Part shown: positions 51,633 to 61,365 of the stretch, one piece after another
How the letters are laid out: each line of letters opens with the position of its first letter
How positions within the stretch are numbered: position 1 is the first letter of the stretch
Assembly (NCBI RefSeq): GCF_024199985.1
Contig: NZ_JANARS010000001.1
Coordinates: 124,001-188,000 of the forward strand
Source of the DNA: Nocardioides pinisoli
Lineage (GTDB): Bacteria; Actinomycetota; Actinomycetes; Propionibacteriales; Nocardioidaceae
Length of the DNA: 64,000 bases
Reading direction: 5' to 3'
Notes under the pieces: model-generated
What the model saw: only the letters and a program-made list of their open reading frames with translations
The model's database searches: none
Told to the model about the DNA's origin: nothing
Program-made: the position numbers and the translations under genes

Positions 51633-51660
51633 GCGGCTGCTGCCTCGTCAGCCCCGACGC

Positions 51661-53088
51661 TCAGGCCGCGGCGTGCCCGGTCGGGCTCGATGACAGGCCG
51701 GCGATGCGGCAGGCGACAGCCTCGGCGGTCGGCTTGTCGTAGGTGTGCGGCTTCCCGGTCAGCCTCTTGGTCAGGACCTTCGCGAGAGCGCGCCGCATCG
51801 GGACGTCAGCCCGATCGTCGCGGTTGACCATCGCGCCCAGCCGCTGCACCCACTCGTCGTGCGCCGTCCCGTCGCTCAGGGCGGGGACGTCGAGCTTGCC
51901 GAGCAGCTTCTGCGTTGCCCTCTGGGCCCTCTCGGTGCGCTCACGGGCAGCTTCAAGGGAGGCCTGGCGTGCGGCGACCTGCGCGGCGCGCCTGACTTGG
52001 GCGTCGACCACCCGGAGGTCAGCTCCGGTGGCACAGGCGTCGGCGTCGAGAACAACCCGGAGCGGCGTGTCCTGGTCGTGGTCCCAGTTGATCCGCTTCC
52101 ATGAGGTTCCGTTCTCCTTGACCGTCCGAGAGTTGACCCCGAGCGTGGCCGGGTCGACCTCGGCTTCGATCGCGAGCGCGGTGAGCCAGACCTTGCCGTC
52201 GCGACGCGAACCCGACGGCGCGTCCGGGCCGGGTGCGGGCGCATAAGCCCACACCGGGTGGTCAGCGAGGAGAATGACGTCGGCTACGTTGTCGCGACCC
52301 TCGGCCAGGTCAGTGATCGCGTTGAGGGTTCGCACGTAGTCCCACGACGTGTCGCGGATCCCGGCTGGCAGTTTCATCGTGAACGGCTTGCCGGGCTGGG
52401 GGGTGGCGACGCCACAGATGCCGTAGCGCGGCACTCCGTGCCACGGTGGGCGCTTGGAGAGCCAGCCGGCCTCGACGGCCCACTTCAGCCAGTTGCGGAC
52501 TGTTGACGGAGTGATCCCGAGTCGCAGCGCGAGGTCGAGCTGGTTGACCAGGGCGGCGTCGATGCCTTGGTTCCGGATCGACCGGATGACGTCAATCCCG
52601 ACGACTGCCGTGATGCGCCGGGCACCGGCCAACTGCGCGGGCTTGAGCCCCTTCTTCTCGAGGAGCTCGCTGGTCACCGTCTTGGTGCCGTCCGCGGCGA
52701 CGACCGTCTTCGGAACGGGCACAAGCTGAGTCGTGGTCTTGGACTTCGGCGGAGGGGAGAGCAGGTAGCCGACGAGTGCGACAGCCGCGCCCTGCCTCAG
52801 CCCGGCGCGCCCCTCGGGGGAGGCGGAGGCTGTGCGGCGGTCGATGGCCTGACGAAGGACGGGCTTGAACCGACTCTTCGTGGACGCAAAGGGAGCGAAG
52901 CGTTCCGACCCGGGGCACCGAACGAGAAACTCGCGGATGTCGTCGGCGTGGAAGCCGACGCGGAGTCCGCGATGCGTGACGCTGAGGGCCGCGGCGCGAG
53001 CGTTGTGCGGCGAGGCGCCAGCGAGCGTGCGACCGAGGTCGCGGTCGATGAACTCCGGGGAGTGCCGGACAGCACGGAGAGCGGTCAT
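51661..53088 (-). CDS. Large HTH protein, possible replication or regulatory protein
   Basis: The 475-aa protein is Arg/Ala-rich, with a helix-turn-helix near residues 185-215 (LDLALRLGITPSTVRNWLKWA, then a wing GVPRYGICG). It resembles replication-initiator or regulator proteins of actinobacterial plasmids in general layout only. AGAGGT precedes the ATG. A perfect 13-bp inverted repeat lies 17 nt upstream of the start, a good place for autoregulation. Confidence 0.6.
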   Translation of the reverse strand: MTALRAVRHSPEFIDRDLGRTLAGASPHNARAAALSVTHRGLRVGFHADDIREFLVRCPGSERFAPFASTKSRFKPVLRQAIDRRTASASPEGRAGLRQGAAVALVGYLLSPPPKSKTTTQLVPVPKTVVAADGTKTVTSELLEKKGLKPAQLAGARRITAVVGIDVIRSIRNQGIDAALVNQLDLALRLGITPSTVRNWLKWAVEAGWLSKRPPWHGVPRYGICGVATPQPGKPFTMKLPAGIRDTSWDYVRTLNAITDLAEGRDNVADVILLADHPVWAYAPAPGPDAPSGSRRDGKVWLTALAIEAEVDPATLGVNSRTVKENGTSWKRINWDHDQDTPLRVVLDADACATGADLRVVDAQVRRAAQVAARQASLEAARERTERAQRATQKLLGKLDVPALSDGTAHDEWVQRLGAMVNRDDRADVPMRRALAKVLTKRLTGKPHTYDKPTAEAVACRIAGLSSSPTGHAAA

Positions 53089-53104
53089 AGTTGCTTACCT
53101 CTAT

Positions 53105-53139
53105 CTGTCGTCGCTTCTAGCGAAGCGAAGCGACGACAG
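53105..53139. promoter_or_regulatory. Perfect 13-bp inverted repeat before the HTH gene
   Basis: CTGTCGTCGCTTC (53105-53117) and GAAGCGACGACAG (53127-53139) are exact complements around a 9-nt centre. The repeat is just upstream of the ribosome site of the gene starting at 53088. It could be an operator or an mRNA hairpin. Confidence 0.6.
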
Positions 53140-53183
53140 GGATGGTTGGTGCGTGCGTTCTGTTGGCACGCGGTCGAGGTGGT

Positions 53184-53194
53184 GGTGTGCGGGA
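53184..53194 (-). promoter_or_regulatory. Two-box motif, copy 5 (one mismatch)
   Basis: Reads TCCCGCACACC on the coding strand, 95 nt before the HTH gene, with GAGCAG (53205-53210) 10 nt upstream. Confidence 0.5.
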
Positions 53195-53791
53195 CGACGT
53201 CGAGCTGCTCTGCTGGCCGCGTGATGCAGGTGCGACACGATCGGGACGCGGCTTCGCTACGGCGCAGGCGCCTGCGCTGGACCGCTCCTCGATGCGGAAC
53301 TCTGCGAGAGCGGGTCGATCACGACGGGACTTCACCGTCGACCGGGGGCAGAACAGCACCGTGTCCATCGTCGTGGATGCGAAGCGAGATCGAGGAGCAG
53401 CTGCACGCTCGCGAGACGCGGACTCGAGGACGTCGCAATCTCGACCCGGACTCGAGTTGAGGCCGCTATGAACGACGGAGCTTCATGCCGACGACTTGCT
53501 TCTCCACGTTCTCTTCATGAGTCCTTTTCGGCCCCGTCACGTTCCGATTCGATCGCTTCACGGGGCTCTCCGGTGATCTCCTCCGGCCGCTGGTTCTTCG
53601 ATGACCGCACCAGTGTCGAGGTCGCCTTCTACAAGATGCGCGTCAAGCGCATCAAGTCCTACGTCGATGAGCGTGAATCAACCTGCGAGGAGGCTTTGAA
53701 CGGACGCAATGCTGGAGCTTCCCGCCTCGCGAGCGGTCGTTGTGTCGTGTTTTCCCTGGGTGCTGTCGGTGGCCGTGCGGAGCCTTCTCCC
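53195..53791. other. Long intergenic region, no supported gene
   Basis: About 600 nt without a clear gene. A segment around 53570-53700 has coding-like codons in the frame of the downstream gene (RWFFDDRTSVEVAFYK), which might be a remnant or an extended 5-prime end of that gene. I see no RNA gene or terminator. Confidence 0.4.
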
Positions 53792-54139
53792 ATGACCTTC
53801 TCTCACACCGACCCCATCCACACTGACGCCGCTGCCGACCGAGACCGCATCGCTGAACTCGTCGAGTCGATGCGGGAAGATCTGGCCATCCCGCGCGACC
53901 CGTGGGACTCGACTCTCGACGTGTGGTTCAGCCTGCGTGGCCCGCTGATCAACGCGACGTCGGTCGACGACCAGGACGTCGTCGACGCGGTGGTGGTGGC
54001 TGCTCTGCGCACGTTCGAGCTCAACTGGGTCGGGCGCGCGACCGACGCCCTCCGCGCGAACGCGATCGACTGGCTGGAGGCAACGGCGACCGCCGTAGGT
54101 GTCTGGGCCAACTGGTGCCGCGCCATGGACGAGTGGTGA
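53792..54139 (+). CDS. Small acidic hypothetical protein
   Basis: The 115-aa protein (MTFSHTDPIHTDAAADRDRI) is acidic and helical with no domain I recognise. The ATG at 53792 has GGAG about 9 nt upstream. The frame is open far upstream (to 53468), so a longer form cannot be excluded. It is followed 111 nt later by the SH3-like membrane protein. Confidence 0.6.
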   Translation: MTFSHTDPIHTDAAADRDRIAELVESMREDLAIPRDPWDSTLDVWFSLRGPLINATSVDDQDVVDAVVVAALRTFELNWVGRATDALRANAIDWLEATATAVGVWANWCRAMDEW

Positions 54140-54205
54140 CTGTCGGCTCGTGCATCGACCTCCCAAGCAGCGGTTAGTTGCTGAGGTGAGAGCGCTTCCC
54201 GCCCG

Positions 54206-54216
54206 CCCCGCACACC
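54206..54216 (+). promoter_or_regulatory. Two-box motif, copy 6 (CCCCGCACACC)
   Basis: 34 nt before the ATG at 54251, with GAGCGC (54190-54195) 10 nt upstream. Confidence 0.55.
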
Positions 54217-54250
54217 ACCGGGGCAAACCCCAAGCGGAGAGGCCTCGACC

Positions 54251-55795
54251 ATGCACGCACTCACTCGACTGGCGACGACGATCGCGTTCGCCGCCGTCGC
54301 CCTGTTCATCGGCGCGGCACCCGGAAACGCTGTGGACCACCCGCCCGCCGATATCTGGGTGTACGCGACTGGCGACGCTTCGTGCTACACGACCCCGAAC
54401 GCCTATGGCGGGCGCGAGGCGCGGGTGAAGCCTCTGCTGGGCAGCCTCTATCAGGCTTCCTCGATGAGGGTCGACGGCGTCGACATCATGAACGGCGAGA
54501 CCACTTTCAGGTGGGTCGAGGTGGAGCCGGGCGTCGGCTGCTACCAGCCGGCCGGCTGGTTGTCGTCGCCCGTCGACCCCGCGCTGCTCGACGTCAACAC
54601 CTTCACCAATCACGCCATTGGCGCGCCCCCTGCTGAAGGTTTCGGTCTCGGGGCGGCGCTCTCGCTCGCCGACAGGGTCGTCATGGCGGCACCGGCGTTG
54701 GACTCGGCCGAGCTCGGCGAGATCGCGGAGGGGCAGGTGCTGTCCACGAATGACCTCATCGTGAAGGCGCCCCGCGGCCTTCTCGGGATGGTCGCCTGGC
54801 GCGCAGTCGAGTTCGAGGGGCAGCTCGGCTGGATGCTCGCTTCCTCGCTGACCGACGTCCCTGACCTCGCTGTCGAGGACCTGACGAGCATCGTCACGCC
54901 ACGGTGGGACGTTACCGCGTGGACGCTTCCCGGCGCCGGTGAGGAAGTGGGTGAGCTGCCAGCGGGCGCGCCGACGCCGGCCAGCTTGTCGGCGACCGCG
55001 GGCTGGATGCCTGTCGAGATGGCCGGCCAGGTGGCGTGGGTCCGACAGGCCGACCTGACGACCGACCCGAACGACGCTCCGACCGCGAGCCCGACCGAGG
55101 CAGAGGTCGGGGAGAGCGCGGCGGATGTCATCGAGCAGTTGAGGGTCGAGGCCACCGCGAAGCGGGAGGAGCACGAGAAGGCGAGGGCCGCTGAGCAAGC
55201 GGCGAGCAACGAGTCGGGGTCGTCGCTGTGGGCCACCGTGAAGGCGAAGGTGAGTGGCGAGAACCCCGTCGCTGAAGCGGTCGCATCGGCTCGTCTGAGG
55301 CTGGCGATGGTGCTCGGCGCACTGGCCCTGCTGCTTGCTGCCGGTGCGCACGCCGGCACGATGTGGTTGCGCGGGCACCGAGGGCTTCTTGCGCGCACCA
55401 CCTCCACGCTCTTTCCGGCGGTCACGGTTGCCGCGCACGCGTCACTCCTAACGGCCATTGGCGTCGCCACATGGGCTGCCTCGACTGCCCCTTCGGTGTA
55501 CTTCACCGGAAGGGTGCTGATCGTCGCCGCGGCCGGCGGCCTCGCACTCGCATGGGTCACGGCGCACCGTGTCGCGGCGATGCGTGGCGCGGACTGGAAG
55601 CTTCCGCTCGGAGCATTGCTCCTTGTTGGAGGGTCCCTCTTCGTGTTCGGAGCGCCGCTCGCCGTAGCACTTCTGCTCGGCCTCGTCGTCGCCGGCGGCG
55701 CAGCTGGATCGCGCACATCGAACACGGGAGAGCGCGATGCCGCGGCCCCGCACACCCATGCAGAGACCGCACCCCCCGCCCGCACGGAGGTCTGA
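54251..55795 (+). CDS. Secreted SH3-like and polytopic membrane protein
   Basis: The 514-aa protein has a signal peptide (about 1-27), an extracellular part with SH3-like repeats (about 30-285), a charged coiled segment (about 300-325) and four to five membrane helices (about 350-490). GLGAALSLADRVVMAAPAL and GQLGWMLASSL are typical of the repeats. It is the first gene of the transfer operon and is followed 2 nt later by another envelope protein, so it may form part of a mating channel or envelope-opening complex. Confidence 0.65.
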   Translation: MHALTRLATTIAFAAVALFIGAAPGNAVDHPPADIWVYATGDASCYTTPNAYGGREARVKPLLGSLYQASSMRVDGVDIMNGETTFRWVEVEPGVGCYQPAGWLSSPVDPALLDVNTFTNHAIGAPPAEGFGLGAALSLADRVVMAAPALDSAELGEIAEGQVLSTNDLIVKAPRGLLGMVAWRAVEFEGQLGWMLASSLTDVPDLAVEDLTSIVTPRWDVTAWTLPGAGEEVGELPAGAPTPASLSATAGWMPVEMAGQVAWVRQADLTTDPNDAPTASPTEAEVGESAADVIEQLRVEATAKREEHEKARAAEQAASNESGSSLWATVKAKVSGENPVAEAVASARLRLAMVLGALALLLAAGAHAGTMWLRGHRGLLARTTSTLFPAVTVAAHASLLTAIGVATWAASTAPSVYFTGRVLIVAAAGGLALAWVTAHRVAAMRGADWKLPLGALLLVGGSLFVFGAPLAVALLLGLVVAGGAAGSRTSNTGERDAAAPHTHAETAPPARTEV

Positions 55796-55797
55796 AC

Positions 55798-56658
55798 GTG
55801 ACCACGAAGCTGATCCACTTCCTCGCCGCCCTCACTGCGGCCGTAACCGTGACCCTTCTGCACGCACCGTCGTACGCGACGGAGGGCTGGTCGCCGGACG
55901 CCGTCATGGTGATGCCGCTGTCCCCCGAGGACCTGACGGCCACGGACCGCGAGCTGCTTGACGTTCTCGACGCGGAGCCCGGTGACGTGCTCGACGTCGA
56001 GTACGAGAAGGTCGAGCTCGGCGAGTTCTTCGGCGGCGACGCCGAGTCCGTGCCGTTCTTCAAGGGAACCGAGATCGAGGTGCCCCCCTTCTCACCGCTG
56101 TTCACCCCGGCGGGCCGCGCTCGGGCTGAGGGGGACGAGGGCTACCCCGAGTACGCCTCACTGCTGGCCTGGGACGGCTCTGACGAGAAGGCCGATCAGC
56201 GCGCCTACCAGGACAAGCCTGCGCAGGGTGTGTCCACGGACGGCTGGAAGCCCGAGAACCTGGCCTGGGTCTCCGGCGACGAGATCACCGTTACGAGCCT
56301 CCCCGAGACCGTGACGTGGGTGCGCGTCGGCTTCGGCATCCAGGACGTCTGGGTCGACGCGCGCAACCTCATGGCGCCCGAGGAGTCCGAGGCGGTCGCC
56401 CATTTCCGTGCCGACAACCTCGCCGAGACCGCAGCGGAGGAGGTTCCGGATGCCGAGCCGACGCAGGCCGTAACCCCGCGGTCGGAGTCGACTGAGACGA
56501 CGGAACCGGGGTCGGAGTCGTTCGATGCCGGCGCGAGCTCCGGAGGCGTGGGTCTGCCGCTCGGTTCGCTTGCCGTCGGTTCGCTGGTTCTCGGTGGCCT
56601 CGCGCTCAGCTGGAGGCACCGCCGCGGCGAACCCACTCGTGTGGACGGTGACTCCTGA
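55798..56658 (+). CDS. Secreted, membrane-anchored hypothetical protein
   Basis: The 286-aa protein has a signal peptide (about 1-27), an acidic extracellular domain and a C-terminal membrane helix (about 252-272) followed by a basic tail (SWRHRRGEP). The start is a GTG with GGAGGTC upstream. The stop overlaps the start of the translocase gene (TGATG), so the two proteins are coupled and probably work together in transfer. Confidence 0.65.
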   Translation: MTTKLIHFLAALTAAVTVTLLHAPSYATEGWSPDAVMVMPLSPEDLTATDRELLDVLDAEPGDVLDVEYEKVELGEFFGGDAESVPFFKGTEIEVPPFSPLFTPAGRARAEGDEGYPEYASLLAWDGSDEKADQRAYQDKPAQGVSTDGWKPENLAWVSGDEITVTSLPETVTWVRVGFGIQDVWVDARNLMAPEESEAVAHFRADNLAETAAEEVPDAEPTQAVTPRSESTETTEPGSESFDAGASSGGVGLPLGSLAVGSLVLGGLALSWRHRRGEPTRVDGDS

Positions 56659-58925
56659 TGGCGACGAAGGCCGCGCGTGCGGGCTGGCGCTTGACGTTCC
56701 GGACGGCGTTCCGCGTGGGGATCAGGCTCTGCCGGCTCTCCGTCGGCTGCCTCTTCGGCTGGTGGGGAGACCTTGCCGGCAACGTGAATCCAGACCCGGG
56801 GTTGGAGCGCATCTGGGAGCAGCGCGTTCAGATGGCGTCGGCAATCTTCTGGCCATCGCTCGCGGTCTGGCTGGCCGCGGGCGCACCGCACGCGCCGGGA
56901 CTGCTGGTCCGGCTGGCCGAGGGCACGCATGCTGTCACGGTGCCGCTAGTCGCGTGGGCGGTCCTGACGACGCTCTTCGCGTGCACCGTGGTGATGCGTC
57001 GCGTGCTCGCTGCAAAGGGCTACCCATGGAGGCTCGATCACCTGGCCCGCGGGACCCTCCTGTGGCTGCGATTCCACCCCACACTCATCGCCGTCCTGGC
57101 CGCAGGCTGCGTGGCGCTGCCCGCGTGGTGGCTGACGAGCGACCGTGGGGAGTCGCCGCTTGGCCACGCCATTCCCGCCGTCACCGCACTCGTGGTAGCG
57201 GCCGCCGTCGCGGTTCGCGAGCGCCGCTGGCGTCGCACCAAGGCCGCGCTCACGCCGAGGCTCAGCGCAGCGTGCGAGGTGCCCGAGAGAGTCATCACCG
57301 AAGAGGCGGTTCTCATGCCGCTGAAGCGCGACCGTGGCTTTCAGATGGTGAAGGTGCCTCCTCGTGTGGTGGATCGCATCGCCGGCATCGAGGACCGCGT
57401 AGCGGCGCACCTGTCACACCTGGAGGTCGTCACGCACCGTCACGATCACTTGAAGCACGTCACGTCACTGGCGTTCCGTGAGGTCAGCGACATCGAGCTC
57501 GAACGACGGGCACTGGTCAATGCAACCGGTGGCCTCGTGTGGCGGCTCGACCCGGTGGACGAGCCGGCACCCGGTCGTCCGGACGAGCACATCGCACGCC
57601 TGACCGACTCCGTGTCGCCGACGCGCGGCGGCCGGGTCGACGTCGGCCTCGCTAGTCTCGGGTTCTCGATCGTCGAATGGACTCCTGACGCAGACGTGGC
57701 GAACGTCGCCAAGCTGTCGCCGCAGGTACTGGGAATGCGATCTCGGCTCCGCGACGAGCTCGGGCTGCGGGACCCGTGGGAGTTGGAGCTTCGGGTTGAG
57801 CCCAGCGTGGTGGAGGTCCTGAGGGGTCCTGCGCTCGGTGGTTCCGAGAAGCGGATCGCCAAGTGGCGCGAGCTAAGCAGCACAATCTTTCCCGCGGACG
57901 ACGGCGAGCGCTGGGTGGTCGATGACCGGGCCCAGGACGGCACGGTACTGCTGCGCCGGGTGCCCGACCTGCTCCGGCAGGTTCAGAACTATCCATGGAA
58001 CGCGCCGGTCAGTCTCAACAGCCTGCCCTTCGGCGTCTGCGAAGACGGGACGCCACTCACGCTGGGGCTGCTCGAACTGAACATGCTGTTCGGCGGCACC
58101 CCTGGCGGCGGCAAGAGTGGTGGCCTGACGGCACTTCTCTGCGGTATCGCGCGCCTTGAGAACGTCGCGCTGATCGGTCTGGACCCGAAGCGCGTCGAGC
58201 AGGCGCCGTGGGTTCGACGGTTCTCGCGGATCGCGAAGACCGACTACGACGCCACTGACGTGCTTGTGCGGCTCCGGGACGAGATGGAGCGCCGGTATGA
58301 GTGGCTGGAGCGCTCTGGATTGAAGAAGTTCGGTCCGGAGCAGTTCACCAAGGAACGACCCCTGCTGGTGCTCGTCGTCGACGAGCTCGCCGACTTGGTA
58401 GCTGTCGCCGTGGATCGGGAGGAAAAGGCGGCCGAGACGGAGCGGAGTACTCTGATCCGACGCATCATCGCGAAGGGGCGCGCCGCCGGCATCGTGACAG
58501 TTCAGGCGACGCAGAAGCCGCAGAGCGATGTTGTGCCGACAGCGCTTCGCGACCTCACGCAGATGCGGGTCGCGTACGCCACCACGAACCCGGCGATGAC
58601 CGACACCATTCTCGGAGCCGGCATGGCCCAGCAGGGCGGCGAGGCGCACATGATCAGCGCCAAGGAACGCGGCGTCTGCTTCGTCGTGAACGAAACGAGC
58701 CGGACGCCTCGACGTGCACGGACCTACTGGGTGCCCGACAAGGAAGTCGAGGGCATCGCCGAGCGGTACGCACACCTGCGAGTCGACCTGCCCTGGCTCG
58801 TCGACGGACCCACCCCCAAGCCAGCAGCCAACCCGGCCCCACCCACGACCGCGGTGGACGTCGACGAGCTCGTCGTCACCATGGACGACCTCGACGCGGC
58901 ATTCGCTGATGACCTGTTCGCCTGA
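56658..58925 (+). CDS. FtsK/SpoIIIE-type DNA translocase (TraB/TraSA-like)
   Basis: The 755-aa protein has four N-terminal membrane helices (about 50-190) and a C-terminal FtsK motor. Walker A is GTPGGGKSGG (about 478-487) and Walker B is LLVLVVDELADLV (about 570). QATQKPQSDVVPTALRDLTQ is the usual sensor region. Actinobacterial integrative elements use such a protein as the sole pump for double-stranded DNA transfer between mycelial cells. The first ATG overlaps the previous stop. Confidence 0.9.
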   Translation: MATKAARAGWRLTFRTAFRVGIRLCRLSVGCLFGWWGDLAGNVNPDPGLERIWEQRVQMASAIFWPSLAVWLAAGAPHAPGLLVRLAEGTHAVTVPLVAWAVLTTLFACTVVMRRVLAAKGYPWRLDHLARGTLLWLRFHPTLIAVLAAGCVALPAWWLTSDRGESPLGHAIPAVTALVVAAAVAVRERRWRRTKAALTPRLSAACEVPERVITEEAVLMPLKRDRGFQMVKVPPRVVDRIAGIEDRVAAHLSHLEVVTHRHDHLKHVTSLAFREVSDIELERRALVNATGGLVWRLDPVDEPAPGRPDEHIARLTDSVSPTRGGRVDVGLASLGFSIVEWTPDADVANVAKLSPQVLGMRSRLRDELGLRDPWELELRVEPSVVEVLRGPALGGSEKRIAKWRELSSTIFPADDGERWVVDDRAQDGTVLLRRVPDLLRQVQNYPWNAPVSLNSLPFGVCEDGTPLTLGLLELNMLFGGTPGGGKSGGLTALLCGIARLENVALIGLDPKRVEQAPWVRRFSRIAKTDYDATDVLVRLRDEMERRYEWLERSGLKKFGPEQFTKERPLLVLVVDELADLVAVAVDREEKAAETERSTLIRRIIAKGRAAGIVTVQATQKPQSDVVPTALRDLTQMRVAYATTNPAMTDTILGAGMAQQGGEAHMISAKERGVCFVVNETSRTPRRARTYWVPDKEVEGIAERYAHLRVDLPWLVDGPTPKPAANPAPPTTAVDVDELVVTMDDLDAAFADDLFA

Positions 58926-58946
58926 GGCGCGAGAGGAGAAGATTCC

Positions 58947-59189
58947 ATGCACCGAGGCCAAGACCCCGGTCGACGCTACGAGTTCGTGGAAGAGCTGCCG
59001 GTCCACGTCCAAGACGTGGTTCTGACGGCGGGTATGGAAGCGGTCGCGGAACGTCACTTCGCGGGGTCGCGGCTGACTCCCTTCGAAGCCGAGGCACTTC
59101 GGGACGAGGTGGCAGACGCCGCGCGACAGCACCTGCACGACCACTACGACGACCTGATCTGGCGCCATCGCCTAGGCGAGTGCGAGTAG
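58947..59189 (+). CDS. Small hypothetical protein downstream of the translocase
   Basis: The 80-aa protein (MHRGQDPGRRYEFVEELP) is rich in His and acidic residues. It starts 21 nt after the translocase stop with GAGAGGAGAAG as ribosome site, so it belongs to the transfer operon. No motif recognised. Confidence 0.65.
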   Translation: MHRGQDPGRRYEFVEELPVHVQDVVLTAGMEAVAERHFAGSRLTPFEAEALRDEVADAARQHLHDHYDDLIWRHRLGECE

Positions 59190-59257
59190 CGGCGTGATCG
59201 GGGTGTGCTCGCACAGCTCCGCGACGGCGCAGCCTGAGAGAGATCACTCGCCCGCGT

Positions 59258-59268
59258 CCCCGCACACC
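59258..59268 (+). promoter_or_regulatory. Two-box motif, copy 7 (CCCCGCACACC)
   Basis: 50 nt before the GTG at 59319, with GAGATC (59240-59245) 12 nt upstream. Confidence 0.55.
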
Positions 59269-59318
59269 TGAGGGGTATCCCGCCCGACCCACCGGGCGCT
59301 GACCCCCCAGGAGCACAC

Positions 59319-60734
59319 GTGCGCCCGACCGATCCCACCACCTGCCGTGACCTGCTTGCGGCCATCTGGCGACCCGTCGCACGGCGCCGCCGCACCGACC
59401 AGTCCGGCCTCGCCCTCCTCGACGTGTTGCTCGGCATGGCGATCTTCAGCCTGATCGCCGTCATCGCAGTCCAGTCGATGGGACACGTCCGCGCTCGCGC
59501 TTACGTGACGCGCGTCGTCTCCGACGCGATGCAAGTCGCGTTGGGCATCGAGGGCTACATGACCGACGCCGGCCAGCTTCCGGCTGCCCTCGCCGATGGC
59601 CCCGCCAACTCCGACGACACCCAGGTCACCACCGGCGATTTGGGGGTCAACTTGTCCACCGGCGCCGCGATTCGCTCCTACACGGTGGCGGAAGACGGCG
59701 ACAACTACTCAGTCTGCGTCGACCACACAGACTCGCAGGCGTGGGCTTTCTACGACTCCGCGGCGGACGGCATCACCGGTTCGGGCATCGGCATCGGCAC
59801 GTCCGAGACGTGCACCGCGAACCTGAAGGACGGCGACGAGGACGGTGACGACGAGCCCACACCGACGCCCACACCGACGCTGGCGGCCTGCACGGTGGGC
59901 ATCAGCTCCCACATCGGATTCTCGCCGGACGCGGGCGCTACGTGGGAGACGAGCTACCTGATCCGCTCGTACTCGCCCGAGGACTGCGATCGCACCGCCC
60001 TCTACAGCGCCATTGAGGGGCACATTCGCAGCCAGCACCCCGCCGCGAACCCCTCCGGAACCCGGCCGACGACCGTCGACCCGGCCAACGACGCCGGCTG
60101 GCAGGGCAACATCCTCGGCACCCTCATTCCTTCCGAGTTCATGGCGGGCGTCCAGTCGTGGCTCGCGGGTGCTCACCCAGATGTGGTGGTGGAGATCCAC
60201 TGGGACGACGCCGGGTCCGGAGGGTCGGGCGGAAGTGGTTCCGGTGGAGACGGCGCCGATGCAGACGACGACGGCTTCTCGCTAGCCGAGGAGACCGCCA
60301 TGGGCTCGGACCCGAACGACGCCAGCTCCCCGTGGGCCGGCGGGCGCAACGGCGACGCAGACGGCGACGGACACTCCAACTGGGTTGAGTTCGAGGCGGG
60401 CGGTCATACCGCGGTCACCGACCCGGCTGTCCTCGGCACCGGCGGCGGGGGCGAGGGCGGCCAGACGGCCACACTGATCGCCGCCACGGTCGCGCCCAAC
60501 GGTGGTGGAACGCTCATCACCGTGACTGGCACGGGCATGAGGAGCCTGGTGGCGGGGAAGGCGTCGTTCGCGGGCATGACGCAGAGCGTCGTGATCAACG
60601 TCAGTGATGACTCGACGCTGACGTTCAGCGGGCCACCGGCCGGTTTCTCGACCACGCTGGGAATGGGCGACCTGTCCTTCGTGGGCGTGGATGCGGCGGG
60701 GAAACTTACCGCCCCGCTCTTGATCACGGTCTGA
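59319..60734 (+). CDS. Prepilin-like protein with calcium repeats and a TIG domain
   Basis: The 471-aa protein starts at a GTG after CCCAGGAGC. A basic leader ends before GLALLDVLLGMAIFSLIAVI (about 31-50), a prepilin-type helix. A pseudopilin-like domain follows (about 55-170), then a central domain (about 190-300), thrombospondin-3-like calcium motifs (DADDDGFSLAEE, GDADGDGHSNWVEFE; about 310-350) and a C-terminal TIG/IPT-like domain (about 385-470). It may be a pilin-borne adhesin that contacts the recipient cell. Confidence 0.75.
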   Translation: MRPTDPTTCRDLLAAIWRPVARRRRTDQSGLALLDVLLGMAIFSLIAVIAVQSMGHVRARAYVTRVVSDAMQVALGIEGYMTDAGQLPAALADGPANSDDTQVTTGDLGVNLSTGAAIRSYTVAEDGDNYSVCVDHTDSQAWAFYDSAADGITGSGIGIGTSETCTANLKDGDEDGDDEPTPTPTPTLAACTVGISSHIGFSPDAGATWETSYLIRSYSPEDCDRTALYSAIEGHIRSQHPAANPSGTRPTTVDPANDAGWQGNILGTLIPSEFMAGVQSWLAGAHPDVVVEIHWDDAGSGGSGGSGSGGDGADADDDGFSLAEETAMGSDPNDASSPWAGGRNGDADGDGHSNWVEFEAGGHTAVTDPAVLGTGGGGEGGQTATLIAATVAPNGGGTLITVTGTGMRSLVAGKASFAGMTQSVVINVSDDSTLTFSGPPAGFSTTLGMGDLSFVGVDAAGKLTAPLLITV

Positions 60735-60783
60735 AGCCGGGCCGCGCTCGATCTAGAGATCAGCACCCATCAGGAGCATCCCC

Positions 60784-61194
60784 ATGACCCGCATCGCCAT
60801 CACTCTCACCACCCTTGTCGCGGCTGCCGCGCTCTCGTCGTGCTCAAACGGCGCGAAGTCGATCTCCGTCGACTTGCCCGACGACGACTCAAGCACTCAG
60901 GTGACCGCAATCACCGCAAGCGCGATCAACGACGCGATCGCCGCAGCACGTGGTGAGGCGCCCCGGCTGTGGCACCTCAACCCCGTCGAGGTCACCGACG
61001 GCACTTCCGAAGCGTCCATTCTGGTGATCGCGGACGACTTCGCGGTTGCGGCCTGCGAGGCGGTCAAGAGCGCCGTCCGCACCGCGAAGCTCACCGAGAT
61101 GCCCGTGCTGATCACCGCGGCCGACACCGGAGTTCCGGTGGCCGTATCCAACCCGGACTCTCGCTTCGAGACGAACTGCCAAACGGTTACCTGA
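60784..61194 (+). CDS. Small lipoprotein
   Basis: The 136-aa protein starts MTRIAITLTTLVAAAALSSC, a lipoprotein signal with lipobox near LSSC. The mature part is acidic, with two further cysteines (ACEAVKS, NCQTV). CAGGAGC precedes the ATG. It follows the prepilin-like gene by 49 nt and probably shares its transcript. Confidence 0.75.
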   Translation: MTRIAITLTTLVAAAALSSCSNGAKSISVDLPDDDSSTQVTAITASAINDAIAAARGEAPRLWHLNPVEVTDGTSEASILVIADDFAVAACEAVKSAVRTAKLTEMPVLITAADTGVPVAVSNPDSRFETNCQTVT

Positions 61195-61365
61195 GCGACA
61201 CGCTCGGACCCGCGAGCGTTGTCCTTTCGGCACGTGACTGACCGCCGGCCTGCTTGTCGTGCGTCGCCCGCGGCAACTCGATCGGGGTGCGGGACGGAGC
61301 CGCTGACCCAAGGCGCCGCCGAGTGCGGCCTTCTTGACGACACGCGGTTCTGACACGCTGCGGTA

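Noticed and set aside
53468..53791. Extending the 115-aa gene upstream to 53468
   Set aside because: Most of the extension has no coding character and a good ribosome site precedes the ATG at 53792, although part of it may be a remnant.
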